NCBI GenBank assembly: GCA_012845835.1
Contig: JABAKD010000015.1
Coordinates: forward strand, 12,615,845-12,679,844
Reading direction: 5' to 3'
Origin: Undaria pinnatifida
Taxonomy: Eukaryota; Sar; Phaeophyceae; Laminariales; Alariaceae
DNA: 64,000 nt
A model generated the notes under the pieces. The model worked only from the letters and a program-made list of their open reading frames with translations. It did no database searches and had not been told where the DNA came from. The translations under genes were made by a program, and so were the position numbers. Below are positions 44,496 through 57,139 of the stretch, in pieces. Positions within the stretch are counted from its first letter, which is position 1; the number at the start of each line of letters is the position of its first letter.

Positions 44496-45075
44496 ATATT
44501 ATCACATACAGTCACATGCACCTGTTTTTCGGAGTCATATTGCGGATATTCAACGCTGTTGAACTTCCGGCAGGTCCACACCGTAGGTACCTCGGTCCTA
44601 TACGTATTGAAACAGTCTCACCGTGTTGTCGACCCACGGCAGTGCAGTCGCATTGATCATGATTTGGTACAGGTTTTGACCGTGGCGCCAACGGTGCCTG
44701 ACGTACGTAACAGCTGTTGTGATATAATGGCCAAGGATGCAAAGCTCCGCAGGGAGACGTGTATTGAGTTGGAACAACAGGGGGGGTAAACCTTCCGCCG
44801 AAACCGACATCGAGACCCATATTGATATGTGTCGGCGGTTCGGGGCCAATGTCGTCCACAGTATAGGGTCACTTTCCGATGGCCACCGTCGGCGCAGTAG
44901 TTTCACCACTAACTCCTCCAACCCCATACCTACCCAGCCCTGCGACGTACTGCACTTTCGTGGCTAACCCTCATATTTCGAAGCTTAGGCAATCGAAGAT
45001 TGTGGCCTGGCAACGGGAGTCGTCGATGACAAATATCTACAGGTACTTTCAGTTGAACGCCCATAGTTGTCTCAC

Positions 45076-45153
45076 CTCCATCGTCAGCCGAGTTGTTAAA
45101 GAACGTGTTGGAGCCGCTGATGTACATGTCGGATCGTTCGACGTACACGGCAC
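45076..45153 (-). pseudogene. Isolated beta-helix (POMP-like) exon, unit 1
   Basis: A 78-nt exon between a pyrimidine-rich acceptor (TTTTTCTGCCCTTCAG) and a donor (GGAG then GTGAGA). It encodes GAVYVERSDMYISG, then SNTFFNNSADDGG, a typical F.NN.A..GG rung. Phase 1 at both ends. No convincing neighbouring exons were found in the unit. Confidence 0.6.
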
Positions 45154-47822
45154 CTGAAGGGCAGAAAAATTAATACCAAACAATGCTCTCAACTAGGCAA
45201 ACGATTGAGACTGTGTGTCATCCTCGTCCACCATGTGTGGAATAGAGACGACACGGTTGGCTAGTCCCGGTGTTCACGTTGCACTTGCACGAAGTATACC
45301 TGGTGTCGGGTGATCAACTACCAGTGTACGCGGCTTACGCTGGCCGTAAGTATCGGGACAAACAGTACCGACTGTAGTTTACCTTCTGGGAATGAGTAGT
45401 GCTTCTAAGTGGTCTACGCTGAAGGGAAGGCCGCACATATGTCGGATGAAAAACATAATAACAACATTTGACTACCGCCTTAGGGAATGACATCCACTTC
45501 TGACGTGTTTTTTGCAGGCTAACACTCTCATCGGTAAATCCGAGTCCAAGATGCTTGGTAGCAACACAGCATGGTAACGATGCAGATATCCATCTATCTT
45601 GCACCATACCAACATCTTAACGTGTCCTGTGTGTGCAAACGACGGACAGCCTCATTTTTGTCACAGTCCTGAGTAGACGTCGGCGTTTTGAGTCACGACC
45701 CGACAAGTTGCACACGCGATCAATAAAGCTTTGATAAACAATCTTCAAATGGTTACAATTGTTTTAGGAAGCGACCGCTGTTGTAAGTATACGCAATTTC
45801 TCGGGATTCTGAGCCGGTTGAGACCGCATAAATCCACCAAAAAAAAAATAACCCCGTATCAGCGTTTGGGCAAAGGCCGACAGAACGCCGGCGCAGACTT
45901 TCCGGGTTATTCCCGATAAAACGGCGTGGCGTCTGGACGTCTTCCCGAGAAATTACCAGGAATGTCTATGCATTTCCCATTAAATCTACTCAGGTTCAGT
46001 ACTGGATAGACACTGCGAGCTATGGATAACGTGATGTGTTACTTCTTGGTCGACCTTTTGAACATTTTCGTTAACCGTTGCTGGAACATATGCCTTTCTT
46101 ATGCCTCCTTGGTTTCAGCAACTAAAGCGTGACGTCTGCGAACGGGCCGCGTTGATTGAGCAATTTCGCCAGACGGGGCTGAAACGCCGGAGCGTAACGG
46201 GTAGCAATTAGGGGAAAACACCTAAGGTTGTAGCCTTCGTAAAAGCTCTGCCAACATGAAACAGTTGGAGAGGTGGTGGTAACATTATTAATGCATAACA
46301 GAGATGACGCTGTACACTATGACGAGCAAAACGCGACGATCATTACCGTTCGCAAAATGTTCCACGTAGCAGGGAAAGGCGTGTGCCTCGAATCGATAGG
46401 TGTTCTCTACTTCCGTAAAATGTACACATATGACGTTCTACCCGCGGCATAGAAGTAAAAACCCTTTCTGCTGAATGCAACCGGGACCATAATCTCTGGG
46501 GTACGGATGACTGACACGCAGTCATTCGTCTGGTTGCTACACATTTGCTACAGCAACTTTATTTGCACGCTAAAGTCTGGGGATTCTTGGTAGGGGATGT
46601 CCTAAGGGGCCAAGGCGTGTGATGATACAATGGATCACGAATGAAGCAATGACAATGCACTGCCGCTTTTTCTTCCGCTTTCTTGTATATGAGCAATACG
46701 TCGCTTCCGCGGAGCCAACCCCCGGAGGACAAGGGGCTGTGCTCGTAGGGCGTGTCTCTTCGCGCCCTGGGTGGCAAGACTTGGGCGAAACCAACAACGA
46801 CTCAAACGAACGGGGTATCCGAGGAGGGAGGACAGGCATTCACGGCAAACTCCATGCAAAGGAGCGGTAACAACAGGCTCAGGACAGCACTGTCGCTGAG
46901 ACGAACTACCAACGCGCGCTAATCCAGGGCAGCATGCTGCATGAGGATACTTTCACAGAGATGGAGCGCCAACCAGTGTAAATCCAGTGCAGACCGTAAC
47001 AGCACACCAGCAACCTGGAGGAGGATAAGTCATCGACAACATCCGGAGCGTCATCGACGGGAGGTAGAGTGTCCTCAACAGGGAATGCAACGTATCGTCA
47101 GGAGCCACAACCCAACCAGGGACTAGAATACTGCCGTAAGAAGCTGGAGTGTCGCCATCATCAGGTTTTGCACATCATATTCACCGGAGGACGCACCCGT
47201 TGCCTCGCCCGGGGTTGAATCTTCCTACCTCTCGAGTTACACCGGACGCCCCGCATCACAAGACTGCCCGTACGAGAGCACACCAACGCGTTAAGGAGAC
47301 CTTCGACAACGCGAACTCCAACAGAGCATCCGGGGCAGACCCGCCGCCCACGTGTTTGGATTGTTTCGACACCGATAACGACCCATTTCGGGCTTCGGGG
47401 GAGGAGAACTGGGTGATCAAAATCCCCAACAATATCACCAAGATGTCGTTCACCTCACGGAGCAGCACTCCACGGAATGGTAACCGTAGCCCTTGGGATC
47501 ATCGGAGCATCAACGTCTGGGATCACTGGATCAACATCATCTGGGATCACCGTATCATCAGTCGGATCAGCACCATCTGGCATCATCGGAGCATCAGCCG
47601 AGTCGTCACCGCCAGCTTTAACCAGGAGTCGAGCCAGCTGATCATGAGCTAGGTCTGACTCGCGCCTCCACACGAGCCGAGTCCAATGCATAGACCAGCC
47701 GTCAGCAAAAAGAGGTTCACCCGCTTGCGACAGCGGAAGGACAAACGTGGGCAAACCCTGCGGCGGAACCTGCGGGTTCCACCCACGAGGACAAAGAGCC
47801 GTTGGTGATTTATACTGCCGTC

Positions 47823-48017
47823 GTGTACACTCGCAAGCCAACTTCAGGCTTCCTGGCCTTTCTGGCCAGAGCACCCACCAACATCGGGACCAAGGAGAAG
47901 ACCCTGACGGCTTGATCAACGGTGGAGGCGGAGCTGATGACGACAATCAGTTTTGATGGAAAGAAAGGTACCTACCTCTTCAAGATCAACGAAAGTTCGG
48001 CGTCAAGTCCTAAGCAC
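47823..48017 (+). pseudogene. Copia RNase H remnant, unit 1
   Basis: Second copy of the 29231-29425 remnant, with the same in-frame TGA before STVEAELMTTISFDGKK. Confidence 0.65.
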
Positions 48018-49543
48018 AGGATAGCAAACCAAGCGCATTCGGACGACCATCGACATGTACACCAACACGTGTACACCATCAAGGCCTAGCCATTGGAAGT
48101 GTGAAATGCATCATCTATGTACCAAAGCTGTACGTAGAGTGTCGCGTATTCTCTTTGTACGTGGCAAGCAGAGAAACCGACCGGTGTCGTGCCCGGTTCG
48201 CCGAGTAGGAACGATCGCAGTTAGTACGAAGTAAGAGTACAAGTCGAACACGCAATTTCGACTGGATAGTTGAAGTTTAAATTTGACAACCACATTTTTC
48301 CGGTACTTCGGGATATACGGCCGGAAAACCCGCCACCTGGAAAGCAACCACGGAAAATTAATATGATGAGAGATTATGTCTCTGTAGCATACGCGTTCTT
48401 TATCTAGCTAATTGCTGTGCCACTCTGTTCCTTTGTTCGTGGGCTGATTGCTCTATGCATTAGTGTTGCGGAATGATGAAACGATTTCAGTGTTTTAGTT
48501 TGTCCCAAAAATATTGTATCTTTCTTCATTGTTTAACTGATTGGAATGTTGTTCACGTCTGATGATTCTTGTAGTAGCACAACCCGCATGGGACATGCGG
48601 AAACGGGTAAATTAGCAGAGCACGATGCTTTGTATCCGATTATTTTATGTAAACCCCAAGAGTATGGTAGCAGAAGGAGTCGACTCTATGTAACGTACAG
48701 CATATGGCATTTTCTCGCAACGATCAGCGTTGCTATGGGCACTTTGTAATTATAGCATGTAACGTACAAGTAACGAGTCCATTGGTCCAGAGTTGGATTT
48801 CGAAATTCAACTCAATTCAATTCGACGTACTAAGGTATCGAGAGGTCGTATTATATATGAAACGCACCGTAGTAATCAGTACCATCTTGTCGCTGCTTGA
48901 TAACGCAGAGCCATCTGATACATGTAGCTCGTACAAAATCGACAGAAAATACCAAGTATTTACCCATTCAAGACTAATGCTGGTCTGTTTCACATAAGCT
49001 GCTTGCATTAACGATTTTGAATCGTAATTTGGCCTGCGGGGGGGAGAAAATCAAGAACATTACAACTTCATTAATGTAGGGTGATGGACATGTAACAAGA
49101 AATCTGACTTGGTTCATCGGCGAGGAAGACGATATCGGCGGAAAATACGGCGTGAGACGAACGACCACCCGCGACCAAAGCACAGGTCGACAAGGCGACA
49201 CGCAATCAAGTCATCCGACGACAAGGCGAACCAAGTTCTCCACCTAGTCACCGTGTGATATTGCTGTGGCGGCTAAGCTATATTGGTAGGTGCCATTATC
49301 GTCAAGGCGAGCAAGGGGGGTCAATAAAAAGGTATTTTCTATGTTTAATAGTTGGGTGGAGATAAGAAGAACTACGACGGCAGGCCACACACAAACATAC
49401 ATAAAAATGTACATTCCGAATAGGGAATGCGAAGCCGAAGAAGCAGGGCACGACGGGAGTTTATAGAGCATCGAGGTCGCCCGGTCGGGATTTCAAAAGT
49501 GGTGGCGGGTTGGTTCAGGTGCACGGAGCTCAGAGTTAGTGGC

Positions 49544-49588
49544 GGGTTGGGTTGGGTTAGGGTTTGCGCTTACCCTAACCCTAATCCT
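49544..49588. repeat. Inverted interstitial telomere-like repeat, unit 2
   Basis: Copy of 33268-33312, unchanged by eye. Confidence 0.8.
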
Positions 49589-50205
49589 GAGTTCGTCAAT
49601 CGACGTTGCTTTCCCTGTTTTGGTTGTTATTCTTGAAACATTTTGCGTGTTTCCTACTCTTACTACCATAATTGGCGACATTGGTTTCGAACGATGTGTT
49701 GCCAGCGGCTTGGATGCTGGCGCCGTAGGCGTAGATGCCACCCGCGGTTAGATCAGAAACAATTTCCGCGCCACTCCTTTAATCAAGGCTGCCAGAAGTC
49801 AGCTCGCCGAACTCTTGATGCGAGTGCTGAGGCTAAGTCAGGCAAATGCTAGATTTCGCTATAGACTGATGTGCTGATGCAATCAAGGCGAGGACCTTCC
49901 TTCGCTGTCCCAGAACGTTAAAGGCAACTGGCTCTATAGTGCGCCTTGAGCACGTTCGAAAACTTACCACACAGTCGACAAAGTGTGACTGAAAGCAGTG
50001 CAACAAGGCACGATAGCGACCGGCGGCGTCGCAACAGTCGAGAACTTACAGTATGGTGGTCGTTGTCTGCTAGCCAGAAGACTCGTTGATGTATATTAGG
50101 GGCCTGAACGGAAGAGGTTCGATGGACATGGTGCAGGTGGAACCGAACAACTATTAATAAAACTCTTCCCAACACCAGATACTCAAACCGTCTCGGCGTG
50201 AAAGA

Positions 50206-50484
50206 GTGTCAACACGTAGTCGATCATCGTTGGCACGTTACTCGAAGAAGGTTACCGCTCATTATGCGTATGGACAAGACGTATTCTTCACAGCTTCTGC
50301 ATTTGATATAGGAAAACCCATCCATGCCAGAGGTGGAAGTGCTGCGTTAACCCTAAATTGTGTGAAAATATGTGCAGCAGAATGCCTAAACAACCCAACA
50401 CGTCCTCAGACGCTACGAGTCAAACAAAACAGGAGCGAGCTGTCTATCGCTGGATGCATTTTGGAAATGTGCAACAAGCTATAA
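50206..50484 (+). other. Unidentified open frame spanning the empty insertion site
   Basis: 92 codons (YGQDVFFTASAFDIGKPI, SIAGCILEMCN). In unit 1 the retrotransposon cuts this frame at 34201. An overlapping frame, 50358-50624, contains FDVSVHTVDIAPIKDITPGE. No family recognised for either. Confidence 0.25.
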
Positions 50485-50906
50485 TGTTTTGTTCCCCCTG
50501 GTGTTCGGGCGGCGCTTTTGACGTTAGCGTCCACACAGTAGACATAGCCCCAATCAAGGATATCACCCCCGGTGAGATTAGACCTGATATTGGATCCAAG
50601 GCGTGGTTTATCGCCGGGGTTTGACGTGCCACTCCAATCCATACCTGCGGGTATGTGCCATGCATGCCACGTCTTTATCGTATCGTTGGATCTCCAATAC
50701 GGTTAGTAACCATTCATTGGCGCTTGCCACTGCGCGAAAACGTTTAGTTGCGTGAGCACGATTAACAGTCCCCAAAATGAACTTCAACCGGAAGGGTGCC
50801 TCATTATCAGCCAACTGCCAAGACGCGCAAGGTACGATCCGCTGCCTGGCATTCTCATGTTTCAAAACACCGGGCCCGCGGCCGCAAGACGGTACGACTC
50901 CTTATA

Positions 50907-50930
50907 AATACGAGCCTTCTGGCTCGTATT
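50907..50930. promoter_or_regulatory. TATA-like motif plus perfect 10-bp hairpin, unit 2
   Basis: Exact copy of 42855-42878. Confidence 0.4.
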
Positions 50931-53128
50931 GTCAGGGTTTACACGTATCATCGCTCATGTACGGTAGGCATGAGAACAATTATTGTGCAAAAAAAACAAG
51001 TATTGCAACACGTTGGTATTGCCCCTCCTGAATCTTGGGACCAAGCGATACGCCAACCTTACAGGTATTTCAACGGCATGATATCCCCATTGTGCGGATA
51101 TCCTGACGAATGCTACGGTGAAGGTGCGCCATTTGTTTTTCTGAGGTTCTTTAATTGAGAAGGACCGTCTATCATGCAACACGGGTTTTTTTGCAAACGT
51201 CAAGAGAACCTCGACAAGAAGTCCAATGACCCTGGCGCACAAAAACATGTTGCAAAACAAAACCGGAATTTTGATCATTTTTGGACAAAACGCCCCGTCA
51301 TTCAGCGAACGTTTTTTCAAGAAGAAATACTATACCTCCATCGTAGCACGTGCACCCCCGCTGGTGCTCGGTTGGAAACGACAAACAGCGTAAATTACCC
51401 CGACATGCCGTGTCGCGTCCCTTGCTGTACCCCCGTTTGCTTCCTACGTGCGTATTGAAAGTGTGGCGCATTCTACTCCATCATGCCTACCACCCCCTTC
51501 GAGATCACCCACCCACGAAAAAGGACCATCCGTCTATACGTAGCTAAACAGAACCTCGAACCAAACATACTTGGTATCATCTGGGTTTCTTCGGTACTTC
51601 CGTACAGCATGACACCATACCGCAAGGGATACGAAAGGGGATGGTGGGAAGATTTTGAACCGCGATGGATTCTTGTGTGAAGAACGGTAAGAAATCCCTA
51701 TCTACGAATTCCAAAACAAGCGGTGTCTCGTTTCGTTTGACCTTCTACCTTGGATTGTTTTGTTTAGAAAATTGTTTCGAGTAGGGGGAGATAGTAAGTT
51801 ATTGCTTTGACTGCTCTTCTTTTTTCACCTCCGCCGTCGATGGTCGAGTTGCCCCTAAACGGTGCAATACCCATGACGACTTACTCAATAGCGACGACGA
51901 GACTTCAGACGGCCACAACGCCATTCAACGATGAACGTCGGCAAACAATAGGCGGTCTCCTCAGCCGTTTAAAGTAAAGATATCGCCTGATGTCCCTCCA
52001 TCGGCGTTTTAACAACGTCGAAATAGCAGTAGTATACAGCAGTCATTCACTAAACGGCTTACATGTAGGTTTCATATAAACTAGGGGGGGGGGGGATCTC
52101 AGCTCGTATTGGGTTGGGACTGATGTTTCGTATAGGTTCAGCAACCGCGTACGCCAACATGGCGAAGTCAGTTACCGCTCTTTATGATTGTATATGGGTC
52201 ATTTCTACGTGGGCACTGCGAAAACCCCGAGAGGGAGAGCCTCGTATGGAATTGGCTGCCTATATTTGTATGTTTCTTCGATACATGAATAATATTAAGT
52301 AAGACGATGCACGAGCCGGTAAGTCTATGTTTGCAAGAGCAGCATACACGTCGCTTGCTACTTCTTCCATTTTTGTCAGTTTTTACGAGCGTACGCAAGA
52401 TATTGAAACCCGCTACCCATATCCAAATATTGAAAACAAATACTCAGAGACAAAACTGCGACATTGGGCACTGCCTCTTGAAAGGCAGTGGCTTCGTTGC
52501 GCTCGCGTAGGTATTTACTCTGCTTCGAAATACGTTTGGCGATGGTGAATATTATCACATACAGTCACATGCACCTGTTTTTCGGAGTCATATTGCCGTT
52601 TTTCAACGCTGTTGAACTTCCGGCAGGTCCACACCGTAGGTACCTCGGCCCTATACGTATTGAAACAGTCTCACTGTGTTGTCGACCCACGGCAGTGCAG
52701 TCGCATTGATCATGATTTGGTACAGGTTTTGACCGTGGCGCCAACGGTGCCTGACGTACGTAACAGCTGTTGTGATATAATGGACAAGGATGCAAAGCTC
52801 CGCAGGGAAACGTGTATTGAGTTGGAACAACAGGGGGGGTAAACCTTCCGCCGAAACCGACATCGAGACCCATATTGATATGTGTCGGCGGTTCGGGGCC
52901 AATATCGTCCACAGTATAGGGTCACTTTCCGATGGCCACCGTCGGCGCAGTAGTTTCACCACTAACTCCTCCAACCGCAGACCTACCCAGCCCTGCGACG
53001 TACTGCACTTTCGTGGCGGACCCTCATATTTCGAAGCTTAGGCAATCGAAGATTGTGGCCTGGCAACGGGAGTCATCGATGACAAATATCTACAGGTACT
53101 TTCAGTTGAACGCCCATAGTTGTCTCAC

Positions 53129-53206
53129 CTCCATCATCAGCCGAGTTGTTAAAGAACGTGTTGGAGCCGCTGATGTACATGTCGGATCGTTCGACGTACA
53201 CGGCAC
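53129..53206 (-). pseudogene. Isolated beta-helix (POMP-like) exon, unit 2
   Basis: Copy of 45076-45153, with the same 78-nt length, splice signals and phase. It differs by one synonymous-looking base near the GATGATGG end. Confidence 0.6.
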
Positions 53207-55873
53207 CTGAAGGGCAGAAAAATTAATACCAAACAATGCTCTCAACTAGGCAAACGATTGAGACTGTGTCATCCTCGTCCACCATGTGTGGAATAGAGAC
53301 GACACGGTTGGCTAGTCCCGGTGTTCACGTTGCACTTGCACGAAGTATACCTGGTGTCGGGTGATCAACTACCAGTGTACGCGGCTTACGCTGGCCGTAA
53401 GTATCGGGACAAACAGTACCGACTGTAGTTTACCTTCTGGGAATGAGTAGTGCTTCTAAGTGGTCTACGCTGAAGGGAAGGCCGCACATATGTCGGATGA
53501 AAAACATATTAACAACATTTGACTACCGCCTTAGGGAATGACATCCACTTCTGACGTGTTTTTTGCAGGCTAACACCCTCATCGGTAAATCCGAGTCAAA
53601 GATGCTTGGTAGCAACACAGCATGGTAACGATGCAGATATCCATCTATCTTGCACCATACCAACATCTTAACGTGTCCTGTGTGTGCAAACGACGGACAG
53701 CCTCATTTTTGTCACAGTCCTGAGTAGTCGTCGGCGTTTTGAGTCGCGACCCGACAAGTTGCACACGCGATCAATAAAGCTTTGATAAACAATCTTCAAA
53801 TGGTTACAATTGTTTTAGGAAGCGACCGCTGTTGTAAGTATACGCAATTTCTCGGGATTCTGAGCCGGTTGAGACCGCATAAATCCACCAAAAAAAAAAT
53901 AACCCCGTATCAGCGTTTGGGCAAAGGCCGACAGAACGCCGGCGCAGACTTTCCGGGTTATTCCCGATAAAACGGCGTGGCGTCTGGACGTCTTCCCGAG
54001 AAATTACCAGGAATGTCTATGCATTTCCTATTAAATCTACCCAGGTTCAGTACTGGATAGACACTGCGAGCTTTGGATAACGTGATGGGTTACTTCTTGG
54101 TCGACCTTTTGAACATTTTCGTTAACCGTTGCTGGAACATATGCCTTTCTTATGCCTCCTTGGTTTCAGCAACTAAAGCGTGACGTCTGCGAACGGGCCG
54201 CGTCGATTGAGCAATTTCGCCAGACGGGGCTGAAACGCCGGAGCTTAATGGGTAGCAATTAGGGGAAAACACCTAAGGGTGTAGCCGTCGTAAAAGCTCT
54301 GCCAACATGGAACAGTTGGAGAGGTGGTGGTAACATTATTGATGCATAACAGAGATGATGCTGTACACTATGACGAGCAAAACGCGACGATCATTAACGT
54401 TCGCAAAATGTTCCACGTAGCAGGGAAAGGCGTGTGCCTCGAATCGATAGGTGTTCTCTATATCCGTAAAATGTACACATATGACGTTCTACCCGCGGCA
54501 TAGAAGTAAAAACCCTTTCTGCTGAATGCAACCGGGACCATAATCTCTGGGGTACGGATGACTGACACGCAGTCATTCGTCTGGTTGCTACACATTTGCT
54601 ACAGCAACTTTATTTGCACGCTAAAGTCTGGGGATTCTTGGTAGGGGATGTCCTAAGGGGCCAAGGCGTGTGATGATACAATGGATCACGAATGAAGCAA
54701 TGACAATGCACTGCCGCTTTTTCTTCCGCTTTCTTGTATATGAGCAGTACGTCGCTTCCGCGGAGCCAACCCCCGGAGGACAAGGGGCTGTGCTCGTAGG
54801 GCGTGTCTCTTCGCGCCCTGGGTGGCAAGACTTAGGCGAAACCAACAACGACTCAAACGAACGGGGTATCCGAGGAGGGAGGACAGGCATTCACGGCAAA
54901 CTCCATGCAAAGGAGCGGTAACAACAGGCTCAGGACAGCACTGTCGCTGAGACGAACTACCAACGCGCGCTAATCCAGGGCAGCATGCTGCATGAGGATA
55001 CTTTCACAGAGATGGAGCGCCAACCAGTGTAAATCCAGTGCAGACCGTAACAGCACACCAGCAACCTGGAGGAGGATAAGTCATCGACAACATCCGGAGC
55101 GTCATCGACGGGAGGTAGAGTGTCCTCAACAGGGAATGCAACGTATCGTCAGGAGCCACAACCCAACCAGGGACTAGAATACTGCCGTAAGAAGCTGGAG
55201 TGTCGCCATCATCAGGTTTTGCACATCATATTCACCGGAGGACGCACCCGTTGCCTCGCCCGGGGTTGAATCTTCCTACTTCTCGAGTTACACCGGACGC
55301 CCCGCATCACAAGACTGCCCGTACGAGAGCACACCAACGCGTTAAGGAGACCTTCGACAACGCGAACTCCAACAGAGCATCCGGGGCATATCCGCCGCCC
55401 ACGTGTTTGGATTGTTTCGACACCGATAACGACCCATTTCGGGCTTCGGGGGAGGAGAACTGGGTGATCAAAATCCCCAACAATATCACCAAGATGTCGT
55501 TCACCTCACGGAGCAGCACTCCACGGAATGGTAACCGTAGCCCTTGGGATCATCGGAGCATCAACGTCTGGGATCACTGGATCAACATCATCTGGGATCA
55601 CCGTACCATCAGTCGGATCAGCACCATCTGGCATCATCGGAGCATCAGCCGAGTCGTCACCGCCAGCTTTAACCAGGAGTCGAGCCAGCTGATCATGAGC
55701 TAGGTCTGACTCGCGCCTCCACACGAGCCGAGTCCAATGCATAGACCAGCCGTCAGCAAAAAGAGGTTCACACGCTTGCGACAGCGGAAGGACAAACGTG
55801 GGCAAACCCTGCGGCGGAACCTGCGGGTTCCACCCACGAGGACAAAGAGCCGTTGGTGATTTATACTGCCGTC

Positions 55874-56068
55874 GTGTACACTCGCAAGCCAACTTCAGGC
55901 TTCCTGGCCTTCCTGGACAGAGCACCCACCAACATCGGGACCAAGGAGAAGACCCTGACGGCTTGATCAACGGTGGAGGCGGAGCTGATGACGACAATCA
56001 GTTTTGATGGAAAGAAAGGTACCTACCTCTTCAAGATCAACGAAAGTTCGGCGTCAAGTCCTAAGCAC
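55874..56068 (+). pseudogene. Copia RNase H remnant, unit 2
   Basis: Third copy, again with the shared TGA. Confidence 0.65.
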
Positions 56069-57139
56069 AGGATAGCAAACCAAGCGCATTCGGACGACCA
56101 TCGACATGTACACCAACACGTGTACACCATCAAGGCCTAGCCATTGGAAGTGTGAAATGCATCATCTATGTACCAAAGCTGTACGTAGAGTGTCGCGTGT
56201 TCTCTTTGTACGTGGCAAGCAGAGAAACCGACCGGTGTCGTGCCCGGTTCGCCGAGTGGGAACGATCGCAGTTAGTACGAAGTAAGAGTACAAGTCGAAC
56301 ACGCAATTTCGACTGGATAGTTGAAGTTTGAATTTGACAACCACATTTTTCCGGTACTTCGGGATATACGGCCGGAAAACCCGCCACCTGGAAAGCAACC
56401 ACGGAAAGTTAATATGATGAGAGATTATGTCTCTGTAGCATACGCGTTCTTTATCTAGCTAATTGCTGTCCCACTCTGTTCCTTTGTTCGTGGGCTGATT
56501 GCTCTATGCATTACTGTTGCGGAATGATGAAACGATTTCAGTGTTTTAGTTTGCCCCAAAAATATTGTGTCTTTCTTCATTGTTTAACTGATTGGAATGT
56601 TGTTCACGTCTGATGATTCTTGTAGTATCACAACCCGCATGGGACATGCGGAAACGGGTAAATTAGCAGAGCACGATGCTTTGTATCCGATTATTTTATG
56701 TAAACCCCAAGAGTATGGTAGCAGAAGGAGTCGACTCTATGTAACGTACAAAATATGACATTTTCCTAGCAACGATCAGAGTTGCTATGGGCACTTTGTA
56801 ATTATGGCATGTAACGCAGAAGTAACGAGTGCATTGTTCGAGAGTTGGATTTCGAAATTCAACTTAATTCAATTCGACGTACTAACGTATCGAGAGGTCG
56901 TATTATAGATGAAACGCACCGTAGTAATCAGTACCATCTTGTCGCTGCTTGATAACGCAGAGCCATCTGATACATGTAGCTCGTACAAAATCGACAGAAA
57001 ATACCAAGTATTTACCCATCTAAGACTAATGCTGGTCTGTTCCATATAAGCTGCTTGCATTAACGATTTTGAATCGTAATTTGGCCTGCGGGGGGGAGAA
57101 AATCAAGAACATTACAACTTCATTAATGTAGGGTGATGG

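Larger units (their letters stand above)
42403..49087. repeat. Tandem unit 1, right part
   Basis: Matches 50478-57139 with roughly 1-2 % difference by eye and a few indels, the largest about 24 bp near 42558. It carries a TATA/hairpin motif, a run of 11 G near 44032, several unidentified open frames on the plus strand, one beta-helix exon (45076-45153, minus) and a dead copia fragment. The junction with unit 2 is exact at 49087/49088. Confidence 0.95.
49088..57139. repeat. Tandem unit 2 (8052 bp, uninterrupted)
   Basis: Complete copy of unit 1 without the retrotransposon. It begins at ACATGTAACAAG and ends at GTAGGGTGATGG, the same boundaries as unit 1. The empty target site (GTGCAACAAGCTATAATG) lies at 50469-50486. 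Confidence 0.97.

Noticed and set aside
46619-46870. 83-codon plus frame (and copy at 54670-54921)
   Set aside because: Covers the 5' boundary of the copia-derived repeat. The frame is not preserved in the diverged copy at 28125.
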